A DNA stretch of 64,000 bases from Mycolicibacterium gilvum (lineage in GTDB: Bacteria > Actinomycetota > Actinomycetes > Mycobacteriales > Mycobacteriaceae). Every line of letters begins with the position of its first letter. The stretch's first letter is position 1. The notes beneath the pieces were generated by a model. The model had not been told where the DNA came from. It did no database searches and was given only the letters and a program-made list of their open reading frames with translations. The translations under genes and the position numbers were made by a program. Location: NCBI RefSeq assembly GCF_900454025.1, contig NZ_UGQM01000001.1:5890001-5954000 (forward strand), read 5' to 3'. Shown one piece after another: positions 54,359-62,484 of this stretch.

Positions 54359-54440
54359 GTGACCTCCCGGTGATCACTCTGCCCTCGACTCGCACAACAG
54401 TGGACCAACAACACGGGTACAGATCTACTGGACCACTACA

Positions 54441-54570
54441 GGGGGCCCACCTCAACAGGGCCGAATCCGGTGTCGCGTAGAGCGGGCCGCCAGTCGTGGC
54501 GCAGGTCCACCGGCACGCCGACATGGGTCGTTGGCACAGTGACGCCGCGCGACTCCAACGTCAAGACCTT
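54441..54570 (-). pseudogene. SAM-dependent methyltransferase, middle remnant
   Basis: On the minus strand, just outside the IS3b left end, the frame reads LKVLTLESRGVTVPTTHVGV, then VDLRHDWRPALRDTGFGP. This is the VDLRxDWPAALxxAGFDP block that directly precedes the PTxWxAEGLL block found at 51604-51838 in TIGR00027-type methyltransferases. The N-terminal SAM-binding part is not present. Confidence 0.6.
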
Positions 54571-54737
54571 GAGATCGAGACCTTGGGATAGCCCAATATA
54601 TGCGCTGACTAGCCCTGGCGTCGGAAAAATGCATGCGGATTCGGCTGGGCGCCAGGATCCAGCAACTCGTCGCCACTTGATCAAAGCGATAAATGGTTTA
54701 CGGTTTAGCCACCACGTTTGGGAGGGGTTGAGGCGGA

Positions 54738-55559
54738 GTGCGAATCATCGTCACAGGCGGGAATAGTGGCGTCGGCCTGGCGACCGCGACCGCGATGGCC
54801 GCGGCGGGCCATGAAGTGGTGATCGCCTGCCGGTCCCTGAAGAAGGGGCACGAGGCTGCGGCGGCGATGTCGGGGGACGTCGAGGTACGCGAACTTGATC
54901 TCGCCGATCTCACCAGCGTGCGCAAGTTCGCCGACACCGTCGACGCGGTCGACGTGCTGGTCAACAATGCGGGTGTGCTGGGCCTGCCCCTGACGCGCAC
55001 GGCCGATGGGTTCGAGGCGCACATGGGCACCAATCACCTCGGACACTTCGCGCTGACCTGCCTGCTCGGCGACCGGATCCGCGACCGGGTGATCTCGGTC
55101 TCCAGCACGAACTACACCACAGCGCAGATTCATTTTGACGATTTGAACTGGGAGCGCCGACGCTACAACCCCTGGGCGGCCTACGGCGAGTCCAAGCTGG
55201 CGAACCTCCTGTTCGTGCGCGAGTTGGTCGCCCGCGGCAAGACCGCGTACGCATCGGACCCCGGGATGACCAACACCGCGATCACCCGCGACGGTTCAGG
55301 CATGCTGCAGTGGGCGGGCCGGGTGATTTCACCGTATATCGCGCAGAGCCCGCCTGACGGCGCGCGCTCGACGATCCAGGCCATCTCCACGACGCTGCCG
55401 AACGGCACCTACTTCGCGCCGCGCGGCTTGATGCATCAGTGGGGCAGGCCGAAGCCGACCACGCTCAAGGCCAAGGCAGTCGACCCGGACAGCGCGCGAC
55501 GGCTGTGGGAGTGCTCCGCGAAGCTGACCGGGTGCGAATGGCAGGATGGCGCGCCATGA
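54738..55559 (+). CDS. SDR oxidoreductase, retinol-dehydrogenase-like
   Basis: 273 residues from a GTG with GAGGCGGA upstream. The cofactor motif is VTGGNSGVGLATA, NNAG is in VLVNNAGVLGLP, the Ser is in ISVSSTNY, and the catalytic YGESK supplies Tyr and Lys. It is the RDH/WW-oxidoreductase branch of classical SDRs, probably NADP-dependent and acting on an alcohol or ketone of a hydrophobic substrate. It overlaps the acyl-CoA dehydrogenase remnant by 4 bp. Confidence 0.88.
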   Translation: MRIIVTGGNSGVGLATATAMAAAGHEVVIACRSLKKGHEAAAAMSGDVEVRELDLADLTSVRKFADTVDAVDVLVNNAGVLGLPLTRTADGFEAHMGTNHLGHFALTCLLGDRIRDRVISVSSTNYTTAQIHFDDLNWERRRYNPWAAYGESKLANLLFVRELVARGKTAYASDPGMTNTAITRDGSGMLQWAGRVISPYIAQSPPDGARSTIQAISTTLPNGTYFAPRGLMHQWGRPKPTTLKAKAVDPDSARRLWECSAKLTGCEWQDGAP

Positions 55560-55890
55560 TCCTCGAGCGGCTACTGTCGAACTCCGAAGCGCGAGAGCTG
55601 GTTCAGCTTGCGGCTGATGTCGTCGACAAGGTGCTCGACCCGATCGTCGAGCACGAGCGAACGACATTCGGCCGCAGGATCATCGACCCATCAGTATTTG
55701 TCGTCTCTGCCGGCCCACATTGCAGCCGCTGGCGACTCCACCCGCGCCACCTACCTCGATGCGGCACGCCGGCTACATCTGCAAATACCGCGTCGAGCGC
55801 TACATGCGCGAGGCCAAGTTCACTCAGATCTTCAAGGCACCAACCAGATCAGCGCCTGGTCATCGGCCGGTCGCTCAGCTGTGCAGGAGG
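55556..55890 (+). pseudogene. Acyl-CoA dehydrogenase, gutted pseudogene
   Basis: It begins with a proper acyl-CoA dehydrogenase N-terminus, MILERLLSNSEARELVQLAA then DVVDKVLDPIV, and jumps to the region around TTFGRRI (normally residue 270 or later). The C-terminal blocks YLSSLPAHIAAAGDSTRATY, YRVERYMREAKFTQIF and QRLVIGRSL follow in different frames. About two thirds of the gene is deleted and several indels are present. It was ATGA-coupled to the SDR gene, so the two once formed an operon. Confidence 0.8.
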
Positions 55891-55896
55891 CACGAC

Positions 55897-56361
55897 ATGA
55901 CAACCGACACGTATTATCAACGGCCACAACTGAGGTTAGCGCCTAGCCCTACCGCTGAATCGCGCGCGTTCTGGACCGGCGGCCAGCGCGGCGAGCTGCT
56001 GATCAACCGGTGCCACGCTTGCGGGCGCTTTTTCCATCCGCCGGGTCCGACGTGTTGGCGCTGTCGCAGCACGGATGTCGCCCCGGAGCCAGTGTCGGGC
56101 GAGGCGACCGTTGCGACCTTTACGGTGAACCGGCAGATCTGGATCCCCGGATACGAGCCACCCTATGTCGTCGCGATCGTCGAGCTGGACGACGAGCCCG
56201 ACGTACGGCTGATCACCAACATCGTGGGCGTGGCCATCGACGATGTCAGGGTCGGGATGGCGGTGGAGGTCTTCTTCGAGGATTGGACGGCGCTGTCGGG
56301 AGAGGAGCACAGCCGGGTTTGGATTCCGTTGTTCCGCCCCATTCAATCGGGTTCCGCCTGA
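55897..56361 (+). CDS. DUF35 OB-fold protein with zinc ribbon
   Basis: 154 residues with GGAGG before the ATG. The N-terminal rubredoxin-like zinc ribbon (RCHACGRFFHPPGPTCWRC, two CxxC) is followed by an OB-fold (ATVATFTVNRQIWIPGYEPP; YVVAIVELDDEPDVRLITNI). Such proteins pair with thiolases or with MaoC/ChsH-type hydratases and lyases in lipid and sterol side-chain breakdown. No thiolase gene is adjacent, so its partner is elsewhere or lost. Confidence 0.85.
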   Translation: MTTDTYYQRPQLRLAPSPTAESRAFWTGGQRGELLINRCHACGRFFHPPGPTCWRCRSTDVAPEPVSGEATVATFTVNRQIWIPGYEPPYVVAIVELDDEPDVRLITNIVGVAIDDVRVGMAVEVFFEDWTALSGEEHSRVWIPLFRPIQSGSA

Positions 56362-56738
56362 GCGCTTCTCGAGCGGCGGCGGTCTGTTGCGAAGGAGAAA
56401 GTCGCGACACGAGCAACCGTCAGGGCGACCACCGGGCGCTGCCCCGCAACGCGCACGGCCGGCCCCTGGGCGATCACCCCCCGGATAGCTTCGTAGGTTT
56501 CGAAAGAGTCGGCGACCACGCATGCGGACAGCTCGTCGTCGAACGCGGACGCCAGCTCCGCGTCTGCGACTTCGGCAGTCACGATGTCCCCATCCTTGTT
56601 CAGGATCCGCGCAGGCATCGCGAGCAGCCGGCCGTCATCGTCGCTCACGCAGATTGCACCCGACGGTTGGGCGGCGAGAAACGCGACGAGCTCGGCCTCC
56701 GACATGCTGCCCGGGCCACCGCGCCTTTCCTCAACCAT
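56343..56738 (-). CDS. Small PNPOx-fold protein
   Basis: About 131 residues; the ATG at 56738 overlaps the stop of the upstream PNPOx gene. LVAFLAAQPSGAICVSDDDG, then GRLLAMPARIL and FETYEAIRGVIAQG fit the split beta-barrel of pyridoxamine-phosphate-oxidase/F420-flavin-binding proteins. It is probably a flavin or F420 oxidoreductase, or a heterodimer partner of the upstream gene product. It converges on the DUF35 gene with an 18-bp 3' overlap. Confidence 0.7.
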   Translation of the reverse strand: MVEERRGGPGSMSEAELVAFLAAQPSGAICVSDDDGRLLAMPARILNKDGDIVTAEVADAELASAFDDELSACVVADSFETYEAIRGVIAQGPAVRVAGQRPVVALTVARVATFSFATDRRRSRSAQAEPD

Positions 56739-57147
56739 GGGCACAAACCTCCTCGACATCGAGCCGAATGAAACTTCGCTTGCCACTGAGCAACCGATCG
56801 CGAACCTTCGCGGCCACCGAGTCTGGCACCCGAACTTCAGGTGAACTGCGCGCCAGTATTCTCGCGATCTCTGTGGGGCACGGTCGGTAGATCTCGACGC
56901 GCCCCCGTACCGATGCCCAAGACGCTCCGTCCTCACTCTTCACCACGCATGCTGCCTCCGGGTCGGCGCGCAGATGGCCGACCTTCGCGCTTTTGGTGTA
57001 CGTGGCGAAGTACAGCCCGCCAGACTCGTAGGTGAGGGTACGCATCGCATAGCCGATGGGATGTCCGGCGGCGTCGCGACAGAACAGGAACGCCCGGTGA
57101 TTGCGCCTCAGGAAGTCCGTGAGCGCCAGTTCGTCGAAACTCGCCAC
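56731..57147 (-). CDS. PNPOx-family (flavin/F420) protein
   Basis: About 138 residues from the GTG at 57147; the longer frame to 57225 reads through the operator, so it is rejected. The split-barrel core LTDFLRRNHRAFLFCRDAAG, PIGYAMRTLTYESGGLYF and KVGHLRADPEAACVV matches F420/FMN-dependent PNPOx-like proteins. A TGACAGT palindrome lies 26 bp upstream, shared with the divergent phosphotransferase gene. Confidence 0.75.
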   Translation of the reverse strand: MASFDELALTDFLRRNHRAFLFCRDAAGHPIGYAMRTLTYESGGLYFATYTKSAKVGHLRADPEAACVVKSEDGASWASVRGRVEIYRPCPTEIARILARSSPEVRVPDSVAAKVRDRLLSGKRSFIRLDVEEVCAHG

Positions 57148-57172
57148 TCGATCATGTTCGTCGCTGCTAAGA

Positions 57173-57188
57173 TGACAGTCAACTGTCA
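57173..57188. promoter_or_regulatory. Operator A, TGACAGTCAACTGTCA
   Basis: A perfect palindrome with arms TGACAGT and ACTGTCA around CA, between the divergent PNPOx and phosphotransferase genes. Related sites occur at 59616, 62296 and 62387. Confidence 0.7.
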
Positions 57189-57218
57189 AACGTTCTTGAC
57201 ACCAATGGAGTCTCGACC

Positions 57219-58340
57219 ATGTCAACTATCCTTCCGGTCACGCTGCGCTCGGCGGCCGACCTCACGCCGGACATTCTCACCACGTTGCTGCGTCGGCACG
57301 ATCCGACGGTCACCGTAACGGCCGCGGCATTGAGCCGGACCTGGCAGGGCACCACGTCCCATCTGCATCTGGACGTCGACTACGCCGCCGCGGACACGTC
57401 GCTTCCCCGCCATCTCTTCGTGAAAACGCAACTCGGCACCGTGCACGACCTGCCCGAGGCGGTCGACATCTCGTTGTCGGAGGGCGGTGGCGGCACGGTA
57501 CTGCTTGACGATGAAACAACGTTCTACCGCGACCTTCGGGCCGATCTGGAGGTCGAGACCATGACGACATACTTCGCTGAGCACCTCGACGGCCCTTCGC
57601 AATTCATCATCATCGCCGAGGACATCACGCTGCGCGGCGCGCAGGTGCCGGACGCGGTCGCTGGGCTGTCCGTCGAGCAGGTCGATGAGCTACTCGCGAC
57701 GTTGGGCCGGGTCCATGCGCCGTTCTGGGACAGCCCGCGTCTGCGCGATGACGGCGACCTGTCCTGGTTGAACCATCCCATCACCGGCAAGTTCGCAAAG
57801 TTCCTGCGCGAAAACGGGTTCGCCATCATTCGGATGTTCCTCGAACTGCCCTACAAGAAGGCGTTGCTGGACGCCACCGGTGAGGACGCGGACTCGATGG
57901 AGGCTGCGTTCTGGAAGCTGCAGGAGACCGTAGCAGGCTCAGACGGGGGTCCGATCACACTGCTGCACGGCGACCCACACCCACGCAACACCTACGCACT
58001 GCCTGACGGCCGCATGGGTGTCCTCGACTGGCAACTTGTGCGGCGTGGGTCGTGGGCACACGATGTCGGCTACGCCTTGATCGGCGCGCTGCCACCGGAG
58101 CTTCGGCGCAGCCATGAGCGAGAACTGCTCGACAACTACCGCGGCCGGCTACGCGACGCGGGCGTAGCGGTGCCTGACCGCGAGCAGATGTGGACCGCCT
58201 ATCGGCGCAGCCCGGCATGGGGCTTCTGCATGTGGGCGATCACACCCGACCAGATGTACTCCGTCGAGATCGTCACGGCGGTGCTAGGTCGGTTCGCCGA
58301 GGCCTACTCAGACCTCGGAACCGGCGCGCTACTGCGCTGA
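57219..58340 (+). CDS. APH-like phosphotransferase
   Basis: A 373-residue kinase-fold protein of the aminoglycoside-phosphotransferase/ecdysteroid-kinase-like type. The catalytic loop is LLHGDPHPRNTYAL and the metal-binding Asp is in MGVLDWQLV. Proteins like this in actinobacterial catabolic clusters phosphorylate small hydroxylated substrates or act on CoA-pathway intermediates; resistance is unlikely. It starts 31 bp after operator A. Confidence 0.82.
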   Translation: MSTILPVTLRSAADLTPDILTTLLRRHDPTVTVTAAALSRTWQGTTSHLHLDVDYAAADTSLPRHLFVKTQLGTVHDLPEAVDISLSEGGGGTVLLDDETTFYRDLRADLEVETMTTYFAEHLDGPSQFIIIAEDITLRGAQVPDAVAGLSVEQVDELLATLGRVHAPFWDSPRLRDDGDLSWLNHPITGKFAKFLRENGFAIIRMFLELPYKKALLDATGEDADSMEAAFWKLQETVAGSDGGPITLLHGDPHPRNTYALPDGRMGVLDWQLVRRGSWAHDVGYALIGALPPELRRSHERELLDNYRGRLRDAGVAVPDREQMWTAYRRSPAWGFCMWAITPDQMYSVEIVTAVLGRFAEAYSDLGTGALLR

Positions 58341-58596
58341 GGCCTTTGCGGCTGTCGCGCAGCTCAAGTCAGGACCGTGTGTTACTTACTTGCCGCTGTC
58401 GCTGACGAGGAACTGAACCGCTCCGACACGTCGGCGGTTTCATTGATATATGGACGGGCGGCGCGTTCATCATCGAGGTGTTGACCCCGGTCATTAAGCG
58501 AAGGTTGTCGACGGCCAAGCGCTGCGCCTAGGCCCGTACCGGACCCGTGACCCAATCTTCACCCTACGGCTGGAAGGAGATCCTGGATCTCGCGAA
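58341..58596. other. Intergenic gap, no gene seen
   Basis: 256 bp between converging genes (phosphotransferase and nitroreductase). No frame with a ribosome site or recognisable content was found, and no strong terminator hairpin was evident by eye. Confidence 0.4.
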
Positions 58597-59205
58597 TTAC
58601 CAGGCGTTGCCGAATTTCTCGCGGTAGGTCACCTCGAGGGCGGGTCGGCGCCGGGGCGGTGAGAGCTTCTTCAACGACTGGCCGACATACACCGCCGCCA
58701 TGGGCAGCAGGGTGTCCGGTAGCGCCAGCAGCTCTCGAACGCGCTCGATGCCGAACGTGGTCAGTCCGGTGGTCAGACAGGAACCGTATCCGAGGTCAGC
58801 CGCCGCCAGCAGCAGGTTCTGCACGGCGGGATAGATCGACGACGGGGCATAGATCTCGGCGACCCGTGCAGTGTCAGCGCAGACGACGATGACGACGGGC
58901 GCCGCAGCAAATCCGCCTCGCGCGAAACCGAATTCGAGGTCGTCGATGAGCACCTGGTCGTCCAGACTCTGCTTCACGAAGTCGCCACCGCCGGCATTCC
59001 ACGTCTCGGTCCACCAGTCGGCGAGCAGTTTGCGACTCTCCTCGTCGCGGACAACGACGAACGACCACGGCTGCGTGTTCTCGGCGCTCGGTGCGTGCAC
59101 GGCGAGCTGCAGCATCTGCTCGATATCGGATTCGTGCACCTTGCCGTTCGGATCGAATCGCCTGCAGGCGCGCTGTGACAGTACCAGTGTACGGAGTTCG
59201 CTCAT
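58597..59205 (-). CDS. Nitroreductase-family flavoprotein
   Basis: 202 residues. The FMN/nicotinamide pattern is typical: SQRACRRFDPNGKVHESDIE, then APSAENTQPWSFVVVRDEES, and AVQNLLLAAADLGYGSCLTT. The family reduces nitro groups, enones or flavin substrates, or does BluB-like chemistry; the substrate is unknown. Its ATG lies 1 bp after the stop of the EthD-like gene, so both are expressed from the operator-B promoter. Confidence 0.85.
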   Translation of the reverse strand: MSELRTLVLSQRACRRFDPNGKVHESDIEQMLQLAVHAPSAENTQPWSFVVVRDEESRKLLADWWTETWNAGGGDFVKQSLDDQVLIDDLEFGFARGGFAAAPVVIVVCADTARVAEIYAPSSIYPAVQNLLLAAADLGYGSCLTTGLTTFGIERVRELLALPDTLLPMAAVYVGQSLKKLSPPRRRPALEVTYREKFGNAW

Positions 59206-59206
59206 C

Positions 59207-59575
59207 TCAATCGGCCAACCGTCGTTCGCCCCTAGGCGTCCAGCCGGTCATGGACACAGTGGACAAGTCGAGCGTCTCGCCGAGCGACAACTTGCCCGTC
59301 ATCACACGGTTCAGGAATTCCGCCATCACCTCTTGCGGCTCCCTGTCGAGTTCGTAGATCACCATGTAGCGGTGGGTGGGCGGAGGAAGCTGCGCGGGCA
59401 GGTCCTCGTCGTCGGGGATCGTCAGCTCGGCCAGGTCGTAGCGCTGCGCCGCTACTACGCCGGGAACGTCGAGCACCTCGGGCACGTGGACGGAGTCATA
59501 CCACTTGTTGAATTGGTCGTCCTCACCCTCGATGGGATTGCTCAGGACTACGAACCGACTTCCGGTCACCAGCAC
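59207..59575 (-). CDS. EthD-like dimeric alpha-beta barrel protein
   Basis: 122 residues with the ferredoxin-like barrel pattern VVLSNPIEGEDDQFNKWYDS, then VHVPEVLDVPGVVAAQRYDL. Small barrels of this type (EthD, DUF4286-like) act as accessory or lyase-like proteins in catabolism of ethers, phenols and steroids. It is the first gene below operator B and is coupled to the nitroreductase gene. Confidence 0.72.
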   Translation of the reverse strand: MLVTGSRFVVLSNPIEGEDDQFNKWYDSVHVPEVLDVPGVVAAQRYDLAELTIPDDEDLPAQLPPPTHRYMVIYELDREPQEVMAEFLNRVMTGKLSLGETLDLSTVSMTGWTPRGERRLAD

Positions 59576-59615
59576 GCCTTTCGACAGAACCCCTCCGGGC
59601 TAGGCCTCCACACTA

Positions 59616-59636
59616 TGGCAGTCGACTGTCACAGTC
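59616..59636 (-). promoter_or_regulatory. Operator B with promoter
   Basis: TGGCAGTCGACTGTCA (59616-59631) overlaps a second dyad, GACTGTCACAGTC. Read on the minus strand, the block TTGACTGTGACAGT-2 nt-ACTGCCATAG is almost identical to operator D (25 of 27 positions). A TTGACT -35 box flanks the operator, and the block faces the EthD-like gene. Confidence 0.7.
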
Positions 59637-60639
59637 AACGAGCGGAGCTCGGCGTCATCGCCGACCGCTCGATGTAGCTGTAGCCGGTTTCGCCTGCCCA
59701 CTGCACCTCTGCCCAACCGACCGTGTACGCCCGCACCGGATCGGCGACACCGTAGGGCAATCCGTCGGCCATGGTTATCCACATCGACGAGCGGATGACA
59801 CCGTCGATCACGCGACCGCCCCCCAGTGTGAAGGAAAATGTCTCCCCGTCCCGAGCCAGCGTTGCGGGCGGTGGTGCGCTGACGATGTCGACGTGACGTA
59901 AAGTGCCGTCTTCCACCACGTAGGCGCCTTCTAGTGTGGTGTGACCGTCGCGGGCCCAGTAGCGGCACATCCCGAATGCCCGGCCGCCGGGCAATACCGC
60001 GCCGGTGATCACATGGCCGCCCCAGTCCCTGAGAGTGTCGGCACCGCGGGGCCCGCGTGAATGATCCCGCCAGCCAACACCGTTGAAGTCGATGGCCACG
60101 CCGTCGACAACTACCTGCCCCGTCACGCGGATGAGTTGCTCGTAGTGTTCGCGCGCCCAACTCTGCTCGGCCATCCCTTCGCCGGCGCTGGCGGCGTCCC
60201 ACACCGGCGTCGCACACTCGACCTCGAGGTCCATGCGCACGTGACTCTTGGGGCCGTCGACGAGCAGGCCGGTGCGCATCTGCTCATAGGACGAGCGGAG
60301 GCAGTATCCGTCAAATGTGATACGCCACTTCCGAAATGGTTGCTCGCAATGGAACTCGAGATTCGCGCCCGCGGGTTGACGCTCGGCGACGGTGCGGTGA
60401 TAGGCCCACATGCTGAGCACACCTTGGTCCTCGGGAAGCGCGATGAGTACCCGGTCTTCCCACATCTCCCACTTATCGGCCACGGTGCCCAAGTGCAACC
60501 ACATGCCGACGTCGTTTACGGGATCGTAAGGCGTGAACAGGAGGTTCTCAGTCCATGCCGGGATATCGGGACACGCCCGCACGGTGCGCTCGCTGTCCGG
60601 GTTCAGCCCGGACGACAACTGCTGGATCGTGCTGCTCAA
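59635..60639 (-). CDS. AttH/CrtC-like protein, function unknown
   Basis: A 334-residue soluble protein. Features include DVGMWLHLGTVADKWEMWED, FRKWRITFDGYCL, GVGWRDHSRGPRG and GMCRYWARDGHTT. The run of paired strands, WRDHSRGPR and late aromatic motifs recall lipocalin-like AttH/carotenoid 1,2-hydratase relatives (the DUF7064/7065 type) found beside phosphotransferases in actinobacterial lipid or terpenoid catabolism. It follows the PEP-utilising gene by 14 bp in one transcription unit. Confidence 0.55.
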   Translation of the reverse strand: MSSTIQQLSSGLNPDSERTVRACPDIPAWTENLLFTPYDPVNDVGMWLHLGTVADKWEMWEDRVLIALPEDQGVLSMWAYHRTVAERQPAGANLEFHCEQPFRKWRITFDGYCLRSSYEQMRTGLLVDGPKSHVRMDLEVECATPVWDAASAGEGMAEQSWAREHYEQLIRVTGQVVVDGVAIDFNGVGWRDHSRGPRGADTLRDWGGHVITGAVLPGGRAFGMCRYWARDGHTTLEGAYVVEDGTLRHVDIVSAPPPATLARDGETFSFTLGGGRVIDGVIRSSMWITMADGLPYGVADPVRAYTVGWAEVQWAGETGYSYIERSAMTPSSAR

Positions 60640-60653
60640 TGGGATGATCCTTT

Positions 60654-62276
60654 CTATCCGGCCGACGCGGCCAGCACGGCGATCTCGCCGGTTGAGCCGT
60701 CGACACGTACGACATCTCCGGTGCGAAGAACCTTGGTTCCGTTGCCAGTCCCGACGACACAGGTGATGCCGAGTTCACGTGCCACGATTGCGCCGTGGCT
60801 GGCGGGGCTTCCGATATCAGTGACCAGCGCTCCCGCCAGCGACACCAGCGCCGTCCACCCGGGATCGACGAATTTGCACACCAGCACTTCACCGTCCTCG
60901 AGGACGTCGTCGGAATCGGCGTCGAGTACTACCCGCACAGTCCCCTCGACCACGCCGGGTCCCGCGGGCGTGCCGCGTACGGTGGCGTCGCTGCGGTCAC
61001 CCACGTTGTCTGACCCGGTCGGCCCAACCGGCTCCGGCATACCGATGAAGGTCACCGGAACCTCGAAAGCCCGATACGCTTCGCGCCGTTCCCTTCGGTA
61101 GGCAACGAGTTCGCGTGCGTTGCGCGGTAGCGGTCCGAGCAGCTCCTCTGTGGTGAGGTAGAAGGTGTCGTCGGGAGAATCGAGCTTGCCTGCCGCAACC
61201 AGGTCCCGGCCGAGTGCGCCTGCGGCCGCTCTGGTTCCGTCCACCGCGGTGAGGAAGCCAGCCTTGGTGAGTTCCACCGACCGCACCTGAAATCCGGTGA
61301 AGTGCATCAGCCGGCGTAACAGAGGCCTACGCCACGCAGGCAAGCCGGCCAGCAGTTCTGCCTCCGCCCGCTCTCGGGCGACCACAGCACGCTGCGCCCG
61401 CACCCGAGGTCGTTCGGTTTCGGGTCGGCCCGCATGAACCGCGGCGATCCGGACCACCGCCTCGGGATCCTGCCGCCACGAATGCCCTATCACGTTGCCT
61501 TCATTGGGACCGTGGAAGCCATGCCGCTCGAGAAAGTCCGCGACCGATAGCTGTCCCTGCCCCAATGACCACACATCGTCGGCGAGCCGGGTCTCGATGA
61601 CCCCGCCGTACCCGGCAAGCAACGTAGGAACCAGATCCGAGCGGCCGAGCCGGACGCTGATCGACTCCACCTGGGAGCGCAGCATATTCAGAATCATCCG
61701 AGTGCGGACATGTACCCGCATGACCGCAGTGAAGCGGGCGATGGAATCGGTCAACAGCGCGCTGGCATCAACCGGAGTGCCCGGCAATACCTGGGCTCGC
61801 CACCACTGCATCTGGTCGTCATGTGCACGCTGAGGCGCCCACCGTTGCCGTGTTGCGGCCAGTGGCGCTTTCACCAGTACGAATGGGATGCGGGTGGGAT
61901 CACTTTTGGTGGGGGCGGCGTCGGCACGCACCGAACCCAGCAGGTCTCGTTCGAAGTCGTCACCGGTGGTTCCGGGAAGCAGCCCGGCCAGCTCACGGGC
62001 GCGATCGACATTCATCGCCTGCCTGCCGTAGAAGCACGCCGTTGCCCACTGGTTCGGGTCGTCGGGGACAGCCAGCTCGGACCGGGGCAGCACACCGAAG
62101 TCGTAGATGCCTGCGCGAGAAGCGAGTTCGACACCGCCTCCCCACAGTGACCAGCACAGGGGCGACAGGATGTCTGGAGTGGCCTCGCCGACGTTGGTCA
62201 GCGTCCACATCCGTTCCGGCTCGCTGCGGCCCCGAATCGGGTCTGTCAGGCCTGCGGAATCACTGTCGTCGGGCAT
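60654..62276 (-). CDS. PEP-utilising swivel-domain protein without ATP-grasp
   Basis: About 540 residues from the ATG at 62276, which has AGGAGG 3 nt upstream. The C-terminus is a PEP-utilising mobile domain with catalytic His in SPASHGAIVARELGITCVVG then GDVVRVDGSTGEI. The N-terminal 430 residues resemble the substrate-binding middle domain of rifampicin-phosphotransferase-type enzymes (PDILSPLCWSLWGGGVEL; FYGRQAMNVDRARELAGLLP). The ATP-grasp domain normally preceding these is absent, so a separate subunit would have to phosphorylate the His. Operator C lies 20 bp upstream. Confidence 0.78.
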   Translation of the reverse strand: MPDDSDSAGLTDPIRGRSEPERMWTLTNVGEATPDILSPLCWSLWGGGVELASRAGIYDFGVLPRSELAVPDDPNQWATACFYGRQAMNVDRARELAGLLPGTTGDDFERDLLGSVRADAAPTKSDPTRIPFVLVKAPLAATRQRWAPQRAHDDQMQWWRAQVLPGTPVDASALLTDSIARFTAVMRVHVRTRMILNMLRSQVESISVRLGRSDLVPTLLAGYGGVIETRLADDVWSLGQGQLSVADFLERHGFHGPNEGNVIGHSWRQDPEAVVRIAAVHAGRPETERPRVRAQRAVVARERAEAELLAGLPAWRRPLLRRLMHFTGFQVRSVELTKAGFLTAVDGTRAAAGALGRDLVAAGKLDSPDDTFYLTTEELLGPLPRNARELVAYRRERREAYRAFEVPVTFIGMPEPVGPTGSDNVGDRSDATVRGTPAGPGVVEGTVRVVLDADSDDVLEDGEVLVCKFVDPGWTALVSLAGALVTDIGSPASHGAIVARELGITCVVGTGNGTKVLRTGDVVRVDGSTGEIAVLAASAG

Positions 62277-62295
62277 AGTCCTCCTGACCCACTGA

Positions 62296-62311
62296 TGACA
62301 GTCTACTGTCA
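62296..62311. promoter_or_regulatory. Operator C, TGACAGTCTACTGTCA
   Basis: A perfect TGACAGT/ACTGTCA palindrome 20 bp upstream of the PEP-utilising gene, just before its ribosome site, so it overlaps the likely promoter or start of transcription. Confidence 0.7.
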
Positions 62312-62379
62312 TTCTCTGGGTGATTCTGACATGTCGGCTCGACGGGAGTCACGGTTTCCCAGATCCTCCAGTCGACAAG

Positions 62380-62408
62380 TTGACTGTGACAGTGCACTGC
62401 CATAGTGT
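62380..62408 (+). promoter_or_regulatory. Operator D inside a promoter for the LLM gene
   Basis: TTGACT (62380-62385) and TAGTGT (62403-62408, matching TAnnnT) are 17 bp apart. The operator TGACAGTGCACTGCCA (62387-62402) fills the spacer, so a bound repressor would block RNA polymerase directly. Confidence 0.65.
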
Positions 62409-62484
62409 TCTCGGTCACATGGTTGGTGCCGTGGCCGCCGAGTGCGCCTCCTGGCGATCCTTGAACCGAACCGAAAGGCTGGCA

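Larger units (their letters stand above)
51839..54440 (-). mobile_element. Second IS3-family element (IS3b), interrupted by IS110
   Basis: The inverted ends share GTGGTCCAGT followed by GATCTGT (51843 inward on the plus strand; 54436 inward on the minus strand). It encodes OrfA and OrfB on the minus strand, both with frameshifts, and an IS110 element splits orfB at 52095-53410. It sits inside a methyltransferase gene. Confidence 0.8.

Noticed and set aside
60061..61101. 346-aa plus-strand ORF opposite the AttH-like and PEP-utilising genes
   Set aside because: It spans the junction of two coupled minus-strand genes and has no recognisable domain.
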